64,000 bases of DNA from Citrobacter sp. R56 (lineage in GTDB: Bacteria; Pseudomonadota; Gammaproteobacteria; Enterobacterales; Enterobacteriaceae), in the NCBI RefSeq assembly GCF_016811995.1, contig NZ_CP069159.1:2108001-2172000 (forward strand). The letters are read 5' to 3'. Of this stretch, positions 29,870 through 39,201 are shown piece by piece. The notes beneath the pieces were generated by a model, which was not told the origin of the DNA, ran no database searches, and saw only the letters and a list, made by a program, of their open reading frames with translations. Within the stretch, counting starts at the first letter, position 1. Each line of letters begins with the position of its first letter. The translations under genes and the position numbers were made by a program.

Positions 29870-30307
29870 GGTGAGGCTGAATCCTGGTAATGAAAATGAA
29901 ATAGAATAACGTTTGAATTATGACGTATTCGAGCCTGTAACCGGAGCCAGAATAAGTGTCTAAAATTACACCGCGGAATTATTGCAATTTGTAATTAAAT
30001 GGCGTGAGGGGGTGTGTAATTTTGGATTGCGGCTATATTGCGTTTAATTGTTCCTATAAATACAATCTTCCTTGTCATTGAATAGCCAGGTTTTTGTGAT
30101 AGACATTTTCACTCATGTTTTCTATTCAAACCGTATAGGCGATATAGAGGTTGAATGAGATAATTATTAATTATTTATGGAAGGAATGGTTTGCAGCGGC
30201 GAATGTAACGCCATTGTATACCCCCTTCTTTTTATAATTAAATAAAGTTATCTCAGAAACAACTATGGACTTACAGTCAGGGCATCATTCTATTTTTAGG
30301 AACGAAA
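29870..30307. promoter_or_regulatory. Divergent regulatory spacer of the fimbrial locus
   Basis: 438 AT-rich bases with no gene. Three copies of the heptamer TGTAATT lie at 29964-29970 (reverse), 29990-29996 and 30015-30021 (forward), spaced 25-26 bases centre to centre. The outer two extend to a perfect 10-bp inverted repeat AAAATTACAC / GTGTAATTTT (29962-29971, 30014-30023). They fit an operator array for the adjacent regulators. A possible weak promoter, TTGCAG near 30191 with TATACC near 30218, precedes the pilin gene. I see no invertible element with recombinase partner, so phase switching of the fim type is not indicated. Confidence 0.5.
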
Positions 30308-30895
30308 ATGAAACTATCTGTATTTTGTAAAGTGGGGCTTATTGCATCCGCGTCTGTGGGCATGGTGAATGCCTCTTATGCTGCCGCTGGAGCATCAAGC
30401 GGCACAATTACCTTTGATGGGAGAATTACCGCCTCTACCTGTGAGGCGACAGTCAATGGTGTTGCTGCCGACGGTAACGTAACATTGCCACCGGTCGCCG
30501 TCTCTGCATTTCATGCTGATACCGCCGGGCGCACACCGTTTACCATTGAACTGGCAAATTGTGAGTTAACCACGCCTGATACCAAGGTCGGAGCGTTTTT
30601 TGAACCCGATGGTGTTCAGGTGGATTCCGCAACCGGGCATCTGAATAACACCGCAGCAGCAGGTGCGGCGACCGGCGTCAGTCTGCAATTGTTAAATGGC
30701 ACTGACGATTCACCGATTAATGTCGGCGATGCAGGGCAGGCAGGTGCTGATTCTACGCAATATGTGGTGCCTGACACTACGAGCAAGAAGGGAACCCTTT
30801 CTTATTTTGTAGAGTACTACAAAATAAACCCAGCCACTGCCCCTACTGCCGGTGCGGTACAAGGCAAAGTTGTCTACGACCTTATTTACAAATAA
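30308..30895 (+). CDS. Type 1-like major fimbrial subunit
   Basis: 195-residue pilin. Signal peptide of about 25 residues ending ASYA before AAGASSGTITFDGRI; the mature protein has the two conserved Cys (TCEATVNG and ELANCEL) that form the pilin disulfide, and the C-terminal GKVVYDLIYK penultimate-tyrosine motif recognised by chaperones. First gene after the regulatory spacer, with AGGAACG before its ATG; probably the most highly expressed gene of the operon. Sequence suggests a FimA-like family member but I cannot assign a named fimbria. Confidence 0.9.
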   Translation: MKLSVFCKVGLIASASVGMVNASYAAAGASSGTITFDGRITASTCEATVNGVAADGNVTLPPVAVSAFHADTAGRTPFTIELANCELTTPDTKVGAFFEPDGVQVDSATGHLNNTAAAGAATGVSLQLLNGTDDSPINVGDAGQAGADSTQYVVPDTTSKKGTLSYFVEYYKINPATAPTAGAVQGKVVYDLIYK

Positions 30896-30919
30896 CCTAC
30901 TTAAGAGTGTTATGACCAA

Positions 30920-31666
30920 ATGTTTATTCCTATGATTCTGTCCAGACGTAACGTAAAGTTTTTATTAGTAGCGCTATCAGGGATGACGGCATCATGTTAT
31001 AGCACTCTTTCTTGTGCTGGCATTGTATTAAGCGGAACCCGCGTTATTTATCCCGCGGAACAAAATGAAGTTACTGTGAATATGAAAAATTCCGGTAAAG
31101 CCCCCGTGCTGGCACAAAGCTGGATTGATGATGGTAATCAATCCGCAACGCCGGATAAAATCACATCTCCGTTTGTTTTAACGCCGCCCATTAATCGGGT
31201 AGATGCCGGAAAGGGGCAGACATTAAGGATCAGTCTGGTAGATGGCAAGGGGATTCCGACAAATAAAGAATCCGTTTTTTATCTGAACGTACTGGAAATC
31301 CCTGCAAAGTCAAAAAATGCCGCTGGGAATAACCATCTTAGTATCGCGTTCAGAACCCGGATAAAGTTATTTTATCGTCCGGAAGGTTTAAGCGGAAGTG
31401 CGGGTGAAGCACCAGACGCATTGCAGTGGTCAATCAGTAATGGCGGTGTAAAAGCCACCAATCCTACACCTTATTATATTACTCTCGGGACAGTGACCTA
31501 TACCCAGGGTGGAAGTAAACATGTTGAAGATGGAAAAATGATCGCACCTGGAAGCAGCACTGACTTTCATTTTAAAAATATAAGTGCGATTAGTGATATT
31601 CACGCAATTACTTTTACGTCAATTAATGACTATGGCGCTGCGGTCAAACATAACCAGGGCAAATAG
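30920..31666 (+). CDS. Periplasmic fimbrial chaperone
   Basis: 248-residue PapD-like chaperone: N-terminal hydrophobic signal (about 1-33), then two Ig-like domains. Hallmarks are GTRVIYPAEQNEVTV at the start of domain 1 and SVFYLNVLEIPAK before the F1-G1 edge strand, then FRTRIKLFYRPEGL leading into domain 2. It delivers subunits to the usher by donor-strand complementation. The short F1-G1 region suggests the FGS class typical of rigid pili. Start uncertain: ATG 30920 and ATG 30932 are both possible and neither has a good ribosome site. Confidence 0.9.
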   Translation: MFIPMILSRRNVKFLLVALSGMTASCYSTLSCAGIVLSGTRVIYPAEQNEVTVNMKNSGKAPVLAQSWIDDGNQSATPDKITSPFVLTPPINRVDAGKGQTLRISLVDGKGIPTNKESVFYLNVLEIPAKSKNAAGNNHLSIAFRTRIKLFYRPEGLSGSAGEAPDALQWSISNGGVKATNPTPYYITLGTVTYTQGGSKHVEDGKMIAPGSSTDFHFKNISAISDIHAITFTSINDYGAAVKHNQGK

Positions 31667-31695
31667 TCTTAAGCTCTGCCTCTGGTGGAAATATT

Positions 31696-32172
31696 ATGAT
31701 TATCTTGTTCCCCATTATTTTATTTTTGGCGTTAAACATTCTTATTGTGCAATGTTCGGTGGCTGCCACAGGGGATATGCCGACTCCACCGGCAGAGGAT
31801 CAAGTGGAGTTTGATTCTGATTTTGTGAAACAGCCAGCGGGACAGTCCGTAGATTTAGCCCGTTTCTCCAACGGGGCTAACGTGCTGCCGGGTGTTTATA
31901 AAATCGCTGTAGCGTTGAATCAACAAACGCTGACAGTGACAGAAGTTGAGTTTAAGGCGGCAGATAACAAAAATGTCATCCCTTGCATTCCGCTGAGTGT
32001 ACTCAATTTGATTAATTTCAAAAAAGATCAAATTAATTTCACTCAGTGGGATTCCCTCACTGAAAATACGCAATGTATCAACCTTAAGACGATCATTCCT
32101 GAAGCGGAGCTGGATTTTGACAACCAGAATCAGCAGTTAAACATTTCTATACCGCAAATATTTTATCAATAA
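31696..32172 (+). CDS. Usher N-terminal fragment
   Basis: 158 residues: signal peptide (about 1-24), then the usher N-terminal chaperone-binding domain with VEFDSDFVKQ, VDLARFSNG, LPGVYKIAVALN and two Cys (IPCIPLS, NTQCINL). It ends where the barrel should begin. As a separate protein it would be periplasmic and could at most bind chaperone-subunit complexes. Confidence 0.75.
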   Translation: MIILFPIILFLALNILIVQCSVAATGDMPTPPAEDQVEFDSDFVKQPAGQSVDLARFSNGANVLPGVYKIAVALNQQTLTVTEVEFKAADNKNVIPCIPLSVLNLINFKKDQINFTQWDSLTENTQCINLKTIIPEAELDFDNQNQQLNISIPQIFYQ

Positions 32173-32188
32173 ACAGCCACGAGGATCA

Positions 32189-34234
32189 GTGCCTGCCTCT
32201 ATGTGGGACAGCGGTATTCCAGCGATGATGTTGAGCTACAACATGAACGCGTATCAATCTAAAAGTAATGGCTATGATTCAAAGTCGTTTTATACCGCGA
32301 TTAACGGCGGATTGAATATTGGCTCCTGGTATTTACGCCATAATGGTTCGTATAACTGGGCTGATACGACTGGTGGGCGTTACAGCGTCCTGAATACTTA
32401 CGTTCAGCATGATTTACCGCGCATTTCCGGCCGTCTGGTGATGGGGCAGACCAACACCAGCGGTCAGCTGTTCGATACTGTACCGTTAACCGGCGTTCAG
32501 GTCGCCAGCGACGAGCGTATGCTGCCGGAATCACAGCGAGGTTATGCGCCAGAAATTCGCGGTATAGCGAAAACTAACGCGAAAGTTACGGTGAAACAAA
32601 GCGGGCAGACCATTTACGAAACCACTGTTTCTCCTGGCGCTTTTGTCATCAACGATCTTTATCCCACCGGTTACGGCGGTAACCTGGATGTCACCATTGA
32701 AGAGGCCGATGGTTCGCAGCAGAATTTTTCGATTCCTTATGCTTCAGTGACCCAGCTCTTACGCCCCGGCAGTCAGCGTTACAGCCTGAGCTTAGGTAAG
32801 CTGCGTAGTGACAGTGTTTCCAGCGACCCGAAATTGCTTGAAGCGACATTTCAACGCGGTTTCTCTAACCTGATTACCGGCTATGCCGGTTTGCAGGCGA
32901 ATAAAGATTACCAGGCGGTAAAAGTGGGGACCGCACTGGGGTTGCAAATTGGCGCGATCGCTTTTGATGTCACCCAATCGAAGACGCATTTACCGTCGCC
33001 AGATGCGCAGGATATCTCCGGACAAAGCTATCAGGTCAGCTACAGCAAGCTGATTAATGAAACCAACAGTAACATTACCCTGGCGGCATACCGTTTTTCG
33101 AGCAGCGGTTATATGGATTACATGACCGCAATGGAAAGTATTCAGGCGGTTAAAGACGGTGAAGACAGAAACACCATTCAGCGCGAAAAAAACCGGTTTA
33201 CGGTCACAATAAGCCAGGGACTGGCTGACGACTGGGGACAGCTCTATCTCAGTGGTTCTTTGCAGGACTACTGGGGACAAGATAATTATGAACGCCAGTA
33301 TCAGTTTGGTTACTCGAATCACTATAAACAGCTGAGCTACAGCATCAACGTAACCCGTAGCCAGGATGCCTGGGGCGAATCGCAGACCAGCTATTATCTG
33401 AATCTGTCATTCCCGCTGTGGGAGAACCACGACAGCAACTATGCGCCACAGATGAGTCTGAGCTACAACCAGGACACCAATGGTCGTTCAGGTGAACAGG
33501 CGATGATTTCAGGGAGTGCGGGAGAGGACAACCAACTGTCCTGGAACGCCAGCGGTATGCATGACAGTGAGGCAGGGACTTCCGCGAGCTTTGGCGGCTC
33601 GTATCGGGGCAGCGTGGCGCAGATGTCAGGCAGTTACAGCCAGGGGCCGGACTATCACAGCACGTCTCTGAGCATGTCCGGGGCGATGGTTGCCCACTCT
33701 GGTGGACTGACGCTCTCTCCTTATAACAGCGATACCTTCACGCTGGTGGAAGCGAAAGGCGCGGAAGGGGCGACGGTACCGTCATATCCGGGGATTAAGA
33801 TCGATAGATTTGGTTATGCGTTGTTGCCGGCTTCCAGTCCGTATCAGCTGAACGATGTCTCGATCGATCCGAAAGGCACATCCCGGAATGTTGAGTTAGA
33901 TAATACGTCGCAAAAAGTAGTCCCTCGTTTTGGCGCAGTCGTGAAAGTGAAATTCAATGCTGAGAAGGGCACGCCGATTTTAATTACCTCATCGTACTCA
34001 GGCAACGCGCTGCCGTTTGGCGCTGAGGTCTATGACGAAAAAGACCATAGCGTCGGCACGGTTGCGCAGGGGAGCACGATCTATGCCCGTGTCGCGGAAC
34101 CGAAAGGAACGTTGAAGGTGAAATGGGGTGAGGATGGCACATCACAATGTTCTGTCAGCTATATGCTTGCGCCCGGTATCGAAGACGACACCAAGCAAAC
34201 GGCTATTCAGCGGTTTAGTAATGAGTGTCGTTAG
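32189..34234 (+). CDS. Usher C-terminal fragment (barrel, plug and C-terminal domains)
   Basis: 681-residue open frame from GTG 32189. It includes barrel strands, the plug region with GIAKTNAKVTVKQSGQTIYE, the middle GSQRYSLSLGKLR and the C-terminal domain with GAVVKVKFNAEKGTPILI and FGAEVYDE. GAGGA at 32181-32185 stands only a few bases before GTG, so reinitiation is conceivable, but without a signal peptide the product could not reach the outer membrane. Confidence 0.7.
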   Translation: MPASMWDSGIPAMMLSYNMNAYQSKSNGYDSKSFYTAINGGLNIGSWYLRHNGSYNWADTTGGRYSVLNTYVQHDLPRISGRLVMGQTNTSGQLFDTVPLTGVQVASDERMLPESQRGYAPEIRGIAKTNAKVTVKQSGQTIYETTVSPGAFVINDLYPTGYGGNLDVTIEEADGSQQNFSIPYASVTQLLRPGSQRYSLSLGKLRSDSVSSDPKLLEATFQRGFSNLITGYAGLQANKDYQAVKVGTALGLQIGAIAFDVTQSKTHLPSPDAQDISGQSYQVSYSKLINETNSNITLAAYRFSSSGYMDYMTAMESIQAVKDGEDRNTIQREKNRFTVTISQGLADDWGQLYLSGSLQDYWGQDNYERQYQFGYSNHYKQLSYSINVTRSQDAWGESQTSYYLNLSFPLWENHDSNYAPQMSLSYNQDTNGRSGEQAMISGSAGEDNQLSWNASGMHDSEAGTSASFGGSYRGSVAQMSGSYSQGPDYHSTSLSMSGAMVAHSGGLTLSPYNSDTFTLVEAKGAEGATVPSYPGIKIDRFGYALLPASSPYQLNDVSIDPKGTSRNVELDNTSQKVVPRFGAVVKVKFNAEKGTPILITSSYSGNALPFGAEVYDEKDHSVGTVAQGSTIYARVAEPKGTLKVKWGEDGTSQCSVSYMLAPGIEDDTKQTAIQRFSNECR

Positions 34235-34362
34235 CCATAAGTTATTAATTAAGAATGTCTCATTTATTCACTGGTTCATCGATGCTTCATGTTATTGATG
34301 TTAGCTTGTTTAATGAGGTTTTTGATTGATCATTTAATATTAATTTTTTTGGTAAAATATAG

Positions 34363-35364
34363 ATGAGAGTTATTAAACTTTGTTTTTTATTTATGCTATG
34401 CACATTTGCCCAACATGCGTGTGCCTGCTGGTACGCAGCGGGAGGGGCCACAAAACTCACCATAAATATGGGAAATATTACAACCCAATCAGAAGCCGGT
34501 AATGGCGTTCTCGCTACAGCCTCTGGGTTGATGACCAGTTTCGGGGGGGCACCAGCTGGGTTTTACTGTGGTAATGGCTCAAAATATTTGAGTGGTCAAA
34601 TTGGTGTGTCGGGTGACAATAGTTTTAATCCAGGCATAACGTATGCCACAAATATTCCCGGCATAGGTGTTAAGATTTATTATTACAGCAGTGTTGCTTA
34701 TAAATCAGAACCAACATCTCCTGTGCAGACCGCGTTAACTATGGATTTTACCCTCCCCAACACCTCAACGATGTATCAGAACAAAAACGCCGCGATTAAA
34801 GTTGAATTAGTGAAAACAGGCCCCGTCTCTGCTGTGTCAGGGGGAAGCTTAACCTTTACTGCAAGCAATTTTATGGTAGCAGATAATCTTTTGGGAGATG
34901 AGAGTCCTGCACTTGATTTAGCCGACCTTAAAATAAACGCCACCATTACCGTCAACACCTGCAATGTCGACGCAACATCACCTACACGAGTAGACCTGGA
35001 ACCCGCTGATGCCAACACCTTACCGCGCAAAGGGGCGACGACTGGGGATACCCCGTTTGAGATTCGGCTAAAATGTACAGGTAAAACAGACGTCAATTTA
35101 TTGCTTGATGGACAAGAAGATACCGATGTTACCGGCCAGGGCGTGTTGGCAATTAAAAAAACGGCAGAGTCAGCAAAAGGGATTGGTCTTCAGCTTCTGT
35201 ATAATGATCTGCCTGTTGAGTTGGAAAAAGAATTCTCTGCTGGCATGTCTGCAGAAGGTACTTTCACTATTCCTCTGACTGCCAGGTATTACCGAACCAC
35301 AGAAATACCAGTGAAGGCTGGTGATGTTTCCGCTACGGTGGTTTATAGCCTGACCTATAAATAA
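34363..35364 (+). CDS. Two-domain fimbrial tip adhesin
   Basis: 333-residue protein with a signal peptide (about 1-21, ending ACA before CWYAAGG), an N-terminal putative receptor-binding domain (about 22-185) with two Cys (CWYAAGG, FYCGNGS), and a C-terminal pilin domain (about 190-333) with the Cys pair NTCNVDA and LKCTGKT and the usual AGDVSATVVYSLTYK end. This is the FimH-like layout; the ligand cannot be read from sequence. It follows an AT-rich 128-base gap after the usher and lacks a strong ribosome site. Ends the fimbrial operon. Confidence 0.85.
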   Translation: MRVIKLCFLFMLCTFAQHACACWYAAGGATKLTINMGNITTQSEAGNGVLATASGLMTSFGGAPAGFYCGNGSKYLSGQIGVSGDNSFNPGITYATNIPGIGVKIYYYSSVAYKSEPTSPVQTALTMDFTLPNTSTMYQNKNAAIKVELVKTGPVSAVSGGSLTFTASNFMVADNLLGDESPALDLADLKINATITVNTCNVDATSPTRVDLEPADANTLPRKGATTGDTPFEIRLKCTGKTDVNLLLDGQEDTDVTGQGVLAIKKTAESAKGIGLQLLYNDLPVELEKEFSAGMSAEGTFTIPLTARYYRTTEIPVKAGDVSATVVYSLTYK

Positions 35365-35518
35365 CGCTGTTCGGTTGCGTCTCCTGATTAAGCGCACTTC
35401 TAAGCGGCTATCAGTCACTCTATTTCCGTATATAAAATCTGTAATGACGTATAATTTAACCTATAAATAAAATCACTATGTGCCGTACCGATCACGATTT
35501 AAATTTCACATCATGGGG

Positions 35519-35548
35519 TTAAGAAAAGGCAGAATGATTTCTGCCTTT
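35519..35548 (-). terminator. sap operon terminator
   Basis: Stem AAAGGCAG / CTGCCTTT (35525-35532 and 35541-35548), just after sapF; on the minus strand it is followed by a T-rich TTCTT. It may also end fimbrial transcription from the other side. Confidence 0.75.
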
Positions 35549-35558
35549 ATCTTTTTCT

Positions 35559-36365
35559 TTACCGATCCTTCCGCCATGCATCCGCTGTTAACGCCTCACC
35601 AAAATGCCCGGCAATCAGCCGTTTGGTCAGCTCATGCAACGGCGAGGCAAGCACGTCGGAGGTGCTGCCGCGCTCGACGACTTCGCCCTGGTGCATAACT
35701 AAAACCTGATCGCTGATATGTTTCATCATCCCGATATGCTGGGTAACATAAATATAAGAGATACCCTGTTTCTCCTGTAATTCCAGCATCAGATTAATGA
35801 GCTGCGAACGCATCGACATATCCAGCGACGCCAACGCTTCGTCCGCGATGATCACCTTCGGGCGCAAAATCAGCGCACGGGCCAATCCCAGACGCTGTTT
35901 TTGCCCTGGCGCCAGCATGTGCGGATAATAACTGACGTGATCGGGAAGCAAACCGACCATCCGCATGGTTTCCACAATTTGCTTCTGGCGCTGTTCAGGC
36001 TCGAGATCCGTGTTCAGACGCAGCGGGAAATCGAGGATCTGCGAGATACGCTGGCGCGGGTTGAGCGACGTCGACGGGTCCTGAAAAATCATTCGAATAC
36101 ACTGGCTACGAAACGAATAATCGCCGTAGTGCAGGGGATGATCGTCAATCAGCAGCTCGCCGCTGGTCGGTTCGATCATGCCCGCCAGCATTTTCGCCAG
36201 CGTCGATTTACCGGAACCATTCTCGCCAATAATGGCGAGGGTTTGCTTTTCACGCAGGGTAAAGCTCAGCGGTTTTACCGCCTCAACGGTCTGACGGCGA
36301 AACCAGCCTGTACGATAGCGAAAGGTTTTGCTCAGATTGCGGACTTCAAGCAGCGTTTCCACCAT
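35559..36365 (-). CDS. sapF: Peptide/putrescine ABC transporter ATP-binding protein SapF
   Basis: 268-residue ABC ATPase, partner of SapD. Walker A GENGSGKSTLAKML near residues 47-60, LAPGQKQRLGLARALI as signature and Walker B (VIIADEALASLD). In Salmonella the Sap system imports antimicrobial peptides for degradation; in E. coli SapBCDF exports putrescine. The signature lacks the usual LSGGQ and reads APGQK, as in E. coli SapF. Last gene of sapABCDF; starts one base after the sapD stop. Confidence 0.95.
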   Translation of the reverse strand: MVETLLEVRNLSKTFRYRTGWFRRQTVEAVKPLSFTLREKQTLAIIGENGSGKSTLAKMLAGMIEPTSGELLIDDHPLHYGDYSFRSQCIRMIFQDPSTSLNPRQRISQILDFPLRLNTDLEPEQRQKQIVETMRMVGLLPDHVSYYPHMLAPGQKQRLGLARALILRPKVIIADEALASLDMSMRSQLINLMLELQEKQGISYIYVTQHIGMMKHISDQVLVMHQGEVVERGSTSDVLASPLHELTKRLIAGHFGEALTADAWRKDR

Positions 36366-36366
36366 G

Positions 36367-37359
36367 TCACTCTTTCTCCATATTCAGCGGGAAATGACAG
36401 GCGTAGAGATGATTCTTTACCCCGGTCAGGCGCGGGGTTTCAATACATTCTCGTTGAGCATACGGGCAGCGAGGCCCCAGACGACAACCTATCGGTAATT
36501 GTTCAAGCAAGGGGATCGCCCCAGGCATCGTATTCAGGCGGCTTTTATGCGGCATGGCGCTGCCAAAGTCGGGGATAGCGCGGATCAACGCCTGGGTATA
36601 CGGATGGTGCGGGGTCGTCACCAAATCTTTGCTGAGCGCGGTTTCCACCGTTTGCCCGCAGTACATCACGTTGATTTTGTCTGCCCACTGACTCAGCATC
36701 TGCAGGTCGTGGCTGATCAGCAAAATCGTGGTGTTGCTGTTCTGATTCAAACGGGTCAGCAGGCGAAAAATTTGCGCCTGCGTGGTGGGCTCCATCGCGT
36801 TAGTCGGTTCGTCGGCAATCAACAAACGCGGCTGGTTAGCCAGCGCGATGGCGATCATCACTTTCTGGCACTCACCATCGGTCAGCTCATAGGGAAAACT
36901 GCGCATCGCATCTTTATGATCTTTAATGCCGACACGGTGCAACAATTCAATGGCGCGGCGTTTGCGCCAGCCAATCCGCTGCCACCAGCGTCCTTTGTAG
37001 GTCCAGGCCGGAATATTTTGCATCAACTGGCGACCCACGCGCTCGGACGGATCAAGACAGGACTGTGGCTCCTGAAAGATCATGGAGACGTTGTGACCGA
37101 CCAGCTTACGACGCTCACGCGAGGAGAGACGCAGCAGGTCGATATCATCAAAGCGCATACGGTCGGCGGTGACGCGCCAGTTATCTTTCGCGACCCCGCA
37201 AATCGCTTTGGCGATCAAACTTTTTCCAGACCCTGATTCACCCACCAGACCACGGATTTCGCCTTCGTTTAAGGTCATGCTGATCCGATCGACGGCTTTT
37301 ACCCATCCTTCGTCGGTTCTGAATTCAATGGTGAGGTTACGAATATCCAGTAATGGCAT
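36367..37359 (-). CDS. sapD: Peptide/putrescine ABC transporter ATP-binding protein SapD
   Basis: 330-residue oligopeptide-type ATPase. Walker [15 protein letters not shown] near residue 39, an [16 protein letters not shown] signature, Walker B ([13 protein letters not shown]), and a C-terminal oligopeptide-ABC extension with the [14 protein letters not shown] cysteine cluster that can bind an Fe-S centre or metal. In E. coli SapD also provides ATP binding for the Trk potassium system. Start overlaps the sapC stop by one base. Confidence 0.96.
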   Translation of the reverse strand: MPLLDIRNLTIEFRTDEGWVKAVDRISMTLNEGEIRGLVGESGSGKSLIAKAICGVAKDNWRVTADRMRFDDIDLLRLSSRERRKLVGHNVSMIFQEPQSCLDPSERVGRQLMQNIPAWTYKGRWWQRIGWRKRRAIELLHRVGIKDHKDAMRSFPYELTDGECQKVMIAIALANQPRLLIADEPTNAMEPTTQAQIFRLLTRLNQNSNTTILLISHDLQMLSQWADKINVMYCGQTVETALSKDLVTTPHHPYTQALIRAIPDFGSAMPHKSRLNTMPGAIPLLEQLPIGCRLGPRCPYAQRECIETPRLTGVKNHLYACHFPLNMEKE

Positions 37360-38249
37360 TATTCCACCCCCGCAATAATCGCCCGACGCAGGCCGTCGCC
37401 AAGCAGGTTAACCAGCAGCACGCTGATCATAATGGCACCGCCTGGCAGCATTACGGTCCACGGCGCAACATAAATCAGCTCCAGCGCGTCTCCGAGCATA
37501 GCTCCCCATTCGGGAGAGGGTAGCTGCGCGCCAAGATCCAGAAAACCCAACGCCGCAATGTCGAGGATCGCCATCGAGAGCGCGCGGGTGATTTCGGTGA
37601 TCAAACCGGCCGTGATGTTGGGCAGAATCGCAAACCAGAGAATATTCAGTGTGGTCGCGCCATCCAGACGGGCGGCAATCACGTACTCTTTTTCCAGCTC
37701 ATCATGCACCATGCTGTAGACAGAACGCACCATACGCGGCAGTAACGCCAGCCAGACCGCAAACATCGCATGGCTTAAATGCGGACCCGCAAACGCCACC
37801 ACGATAATTGCCAGCAGCAGCGACGGAATAGAGAGCAGCGTATCCAGAATGTGATTCAGTACGGCGGAGCGTAAGCCGTGGGTCGCCCCGGCAACCACCC
37901 CAAGCACCAGACCGCAAATCGTGGCGGCGAGCGTCACCACAAATGCGCCGCCGACGGTGGGCGCGGCGCCACTCAGCAATCGACTTAAGACGTCGCGCCC
38001 CAGATCGTCGGTGCCGAGAAAGAACGACACTTCGCCGTAGCGAGACCAGGAAGGCGGCAAAAGCTGATAGCCGAGGAACTGTTGATCAATACCGTAGGGA
38101 GCAAACCAACTGCCAAAAATGCACAATAGCACCAGTCCCGCGCAGCCATACAGGCCGACCATCGCAGTGGTATCGCCATAAAATTTCCGCCAGGCCGTGC
38201 GTAGCGTACCCGGTGGGCGTTTTTCGCTGTATACGCTATCGTAGGGCAT
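37359..38249 (-). CDS. sapC: Peptide/putrescine ABC transporter permease SapC
   Basis: 296-residue inner-membrane permease of the DppC/OppC type: an N-terminal span, the OppC-type periplasmic insert ([20 protein letters not shown]), and the permease core of five spans. The ATPase-docking EAA loop is at about 195-215 ([17 protein letters not shown]). Coupled at both ends: 14-base overlap with sapB, one-base with sapD. Confidence 0.95.
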   Translation of the reverse strand: MPYDSVYSEKRPPGTLRTAWRKFYGDTTAMVGLYGCAGLVLLCIFGSWFAPYGIDQQFLGYQLLPPSWSRYGEVSFFLGTDDLGRDVLSRLLSGAAPTVGGAFVVTLAATICGLVLGVVAGATHGLRSAVLNHILDTLLSIPSLLLAIIVVAFAGPHLSHAMFAVWLALLPRMVRSVYSMVHDELEKEYVIAARLDGATTLNILWFAILPNITAGLITEITRALSMAILDIAALGFLDLGAQLPSPEWGAMLGDALELIYVAPWTVMLPGGAIMISVLLVNLLGDGLRRAIIAGVE

Positions 38250-39201
38250 ACCATTCCTTATGTTTCAGCGGGTTAGCCATGGCACCCAAAATATCAGATA
38301 ACACATTGACGATGATGACCAGGGAGCCAATTACCATCACACCGGCGGAAATAGCGGCATAGTCTTGTTGGCGAATGGCGTTGATCAACCAGCGGCCCAG
38401 TCCCGGCCAGCTAAAGACCATCTCGGTGATCATCGCCAGCGTCAACATAGTCGAAAATTGCAAACCAAGACGTGGGATCACCGGGGGAAGCGCGTTGTGC
38501 AACACGTGACGGCGCAGAATCGTCAGACGTGATAAGCCTCGGGTGGCCGCCGCTTTCACATAGTTCTGGTCGTACACGTCAATCGTGCTGATCCGCATTA
38601 AACGAATCACCTCTGTGGTCGGGGCGACCGCCAGCGTCAGGACCGGCAATACCATGTGGCGCAATGCGCTCATCACCATCTCGTCACGCCAGGGCGAGTC
38701 AGAAATCCACGCATCAATAATGGCGAATCCGGTGACGGGTTTAACTTCATAGAGCAGATCAAAACGGCCAGACACCGGCAGCCAGCCGAGCGTCAGCGAA
38801 AAGAACAACGTCAGCAGCAGTGCCAGCCAAAACACGGGAATAGAAAATCCCAGCAGGGCGAGGGCGCTGATAACGCGATCGGGCCATTTATTGCGGGTCA
38901 CGCCAGCCACCATCCCAATCGGGATGCCGACCATCAGGGCAAAGCCGAAGGCGAGAATACACAGCTCCATGGTGGCGGGAAACACCTCTTTAAGCTGCTC
39001 AGAGATTAACTGACCATTAATGCTGGAGACGCCGAAATCCCAGTGGATCAGGCCATTGAACCAGAATACCCACGCATTCCACAACGAGGCACCCTGAAGC
39101 GGCGCGTGCGGCGTAAAGTAACTCAGACTGAAGCCGATAAAGGTCAGGAAAAAGAGCGTGACCAGCAACAGCAAAAAACGACGCAGGGTGAAGATAATCA
39201 T
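38236..39201 (-). CDS. sapB: Peptide/putrescine ABC transporter permease SapB
   Basis: 321-residue inner-membrane permease of the DppB/OppB type, with about six spans. Its first span is [20 protein letters not shown] and its EAA-like loop is near residues 215-235 ([20 protein letters not shown]). Pairs with SapC to form the channel. Start overlaps the sapA stop by four bases. Confidence 0.95.
   Translation of the reverse strand: MIIFTLRRFLLLLVTLFFLTFIGFSLSYFTPHAPLQGASLWNAWVFWFNGLIHWDFGVSSINGQLISEQLKEVFPATMELCILAFGFALMVGIPIGMVAGVTRNKWPDRVISALALLGFSIPVFWLALLLTLFFSLTLGWLPVSGRFDLLYEVKPVTGFAIIDAWISDSPWRDEMVMSALRHMVLPVLTLAVAPTTEVIRLMRISTIDVYDQNYVKAAATRGLSRLTILRRHVLHNALPPVIPRLGLQFSTMLTLAMITEMVFSWPGLGRWLINAIRQQDYAAISAGVMVIGSLVIIVNVLSDILGAMANPLKHKEWYALR

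Larger units (their letters stand above)
31696..34234 (+). pseudogene. Fimbrial outer-membrane usher, interrupted by a one-base frameshift
   Basis: Together the two frames encode a typical usher of about 845 residues. The first frame ends LNISIPQIFYQ-stop at 32170-32172; the second frame, read from base 32171, continues as KQPRGSVPASMWDSG. Joining them with one T (32170) removed aligns without gap to the FimD stretch IPQAFMSNRARGYIPPELWDPG, so a single inserted base explains the break. The result truncates the protein after its periplasmic N-terminal domain and separates it from the beta barrel, plug and C-terminal domains. Unless corrected by frameshifting or a sequencing error, the fimbriae would not be secreted. 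Confidence 0.85.

Noticed and set aside
29870-30307. fim-type invertible promoter switch
   Set aside because: The 10-bp inverted repeat encloses only 42 bases, too short to carry a promoter, and no tyrosine recombinase gene is next to it.
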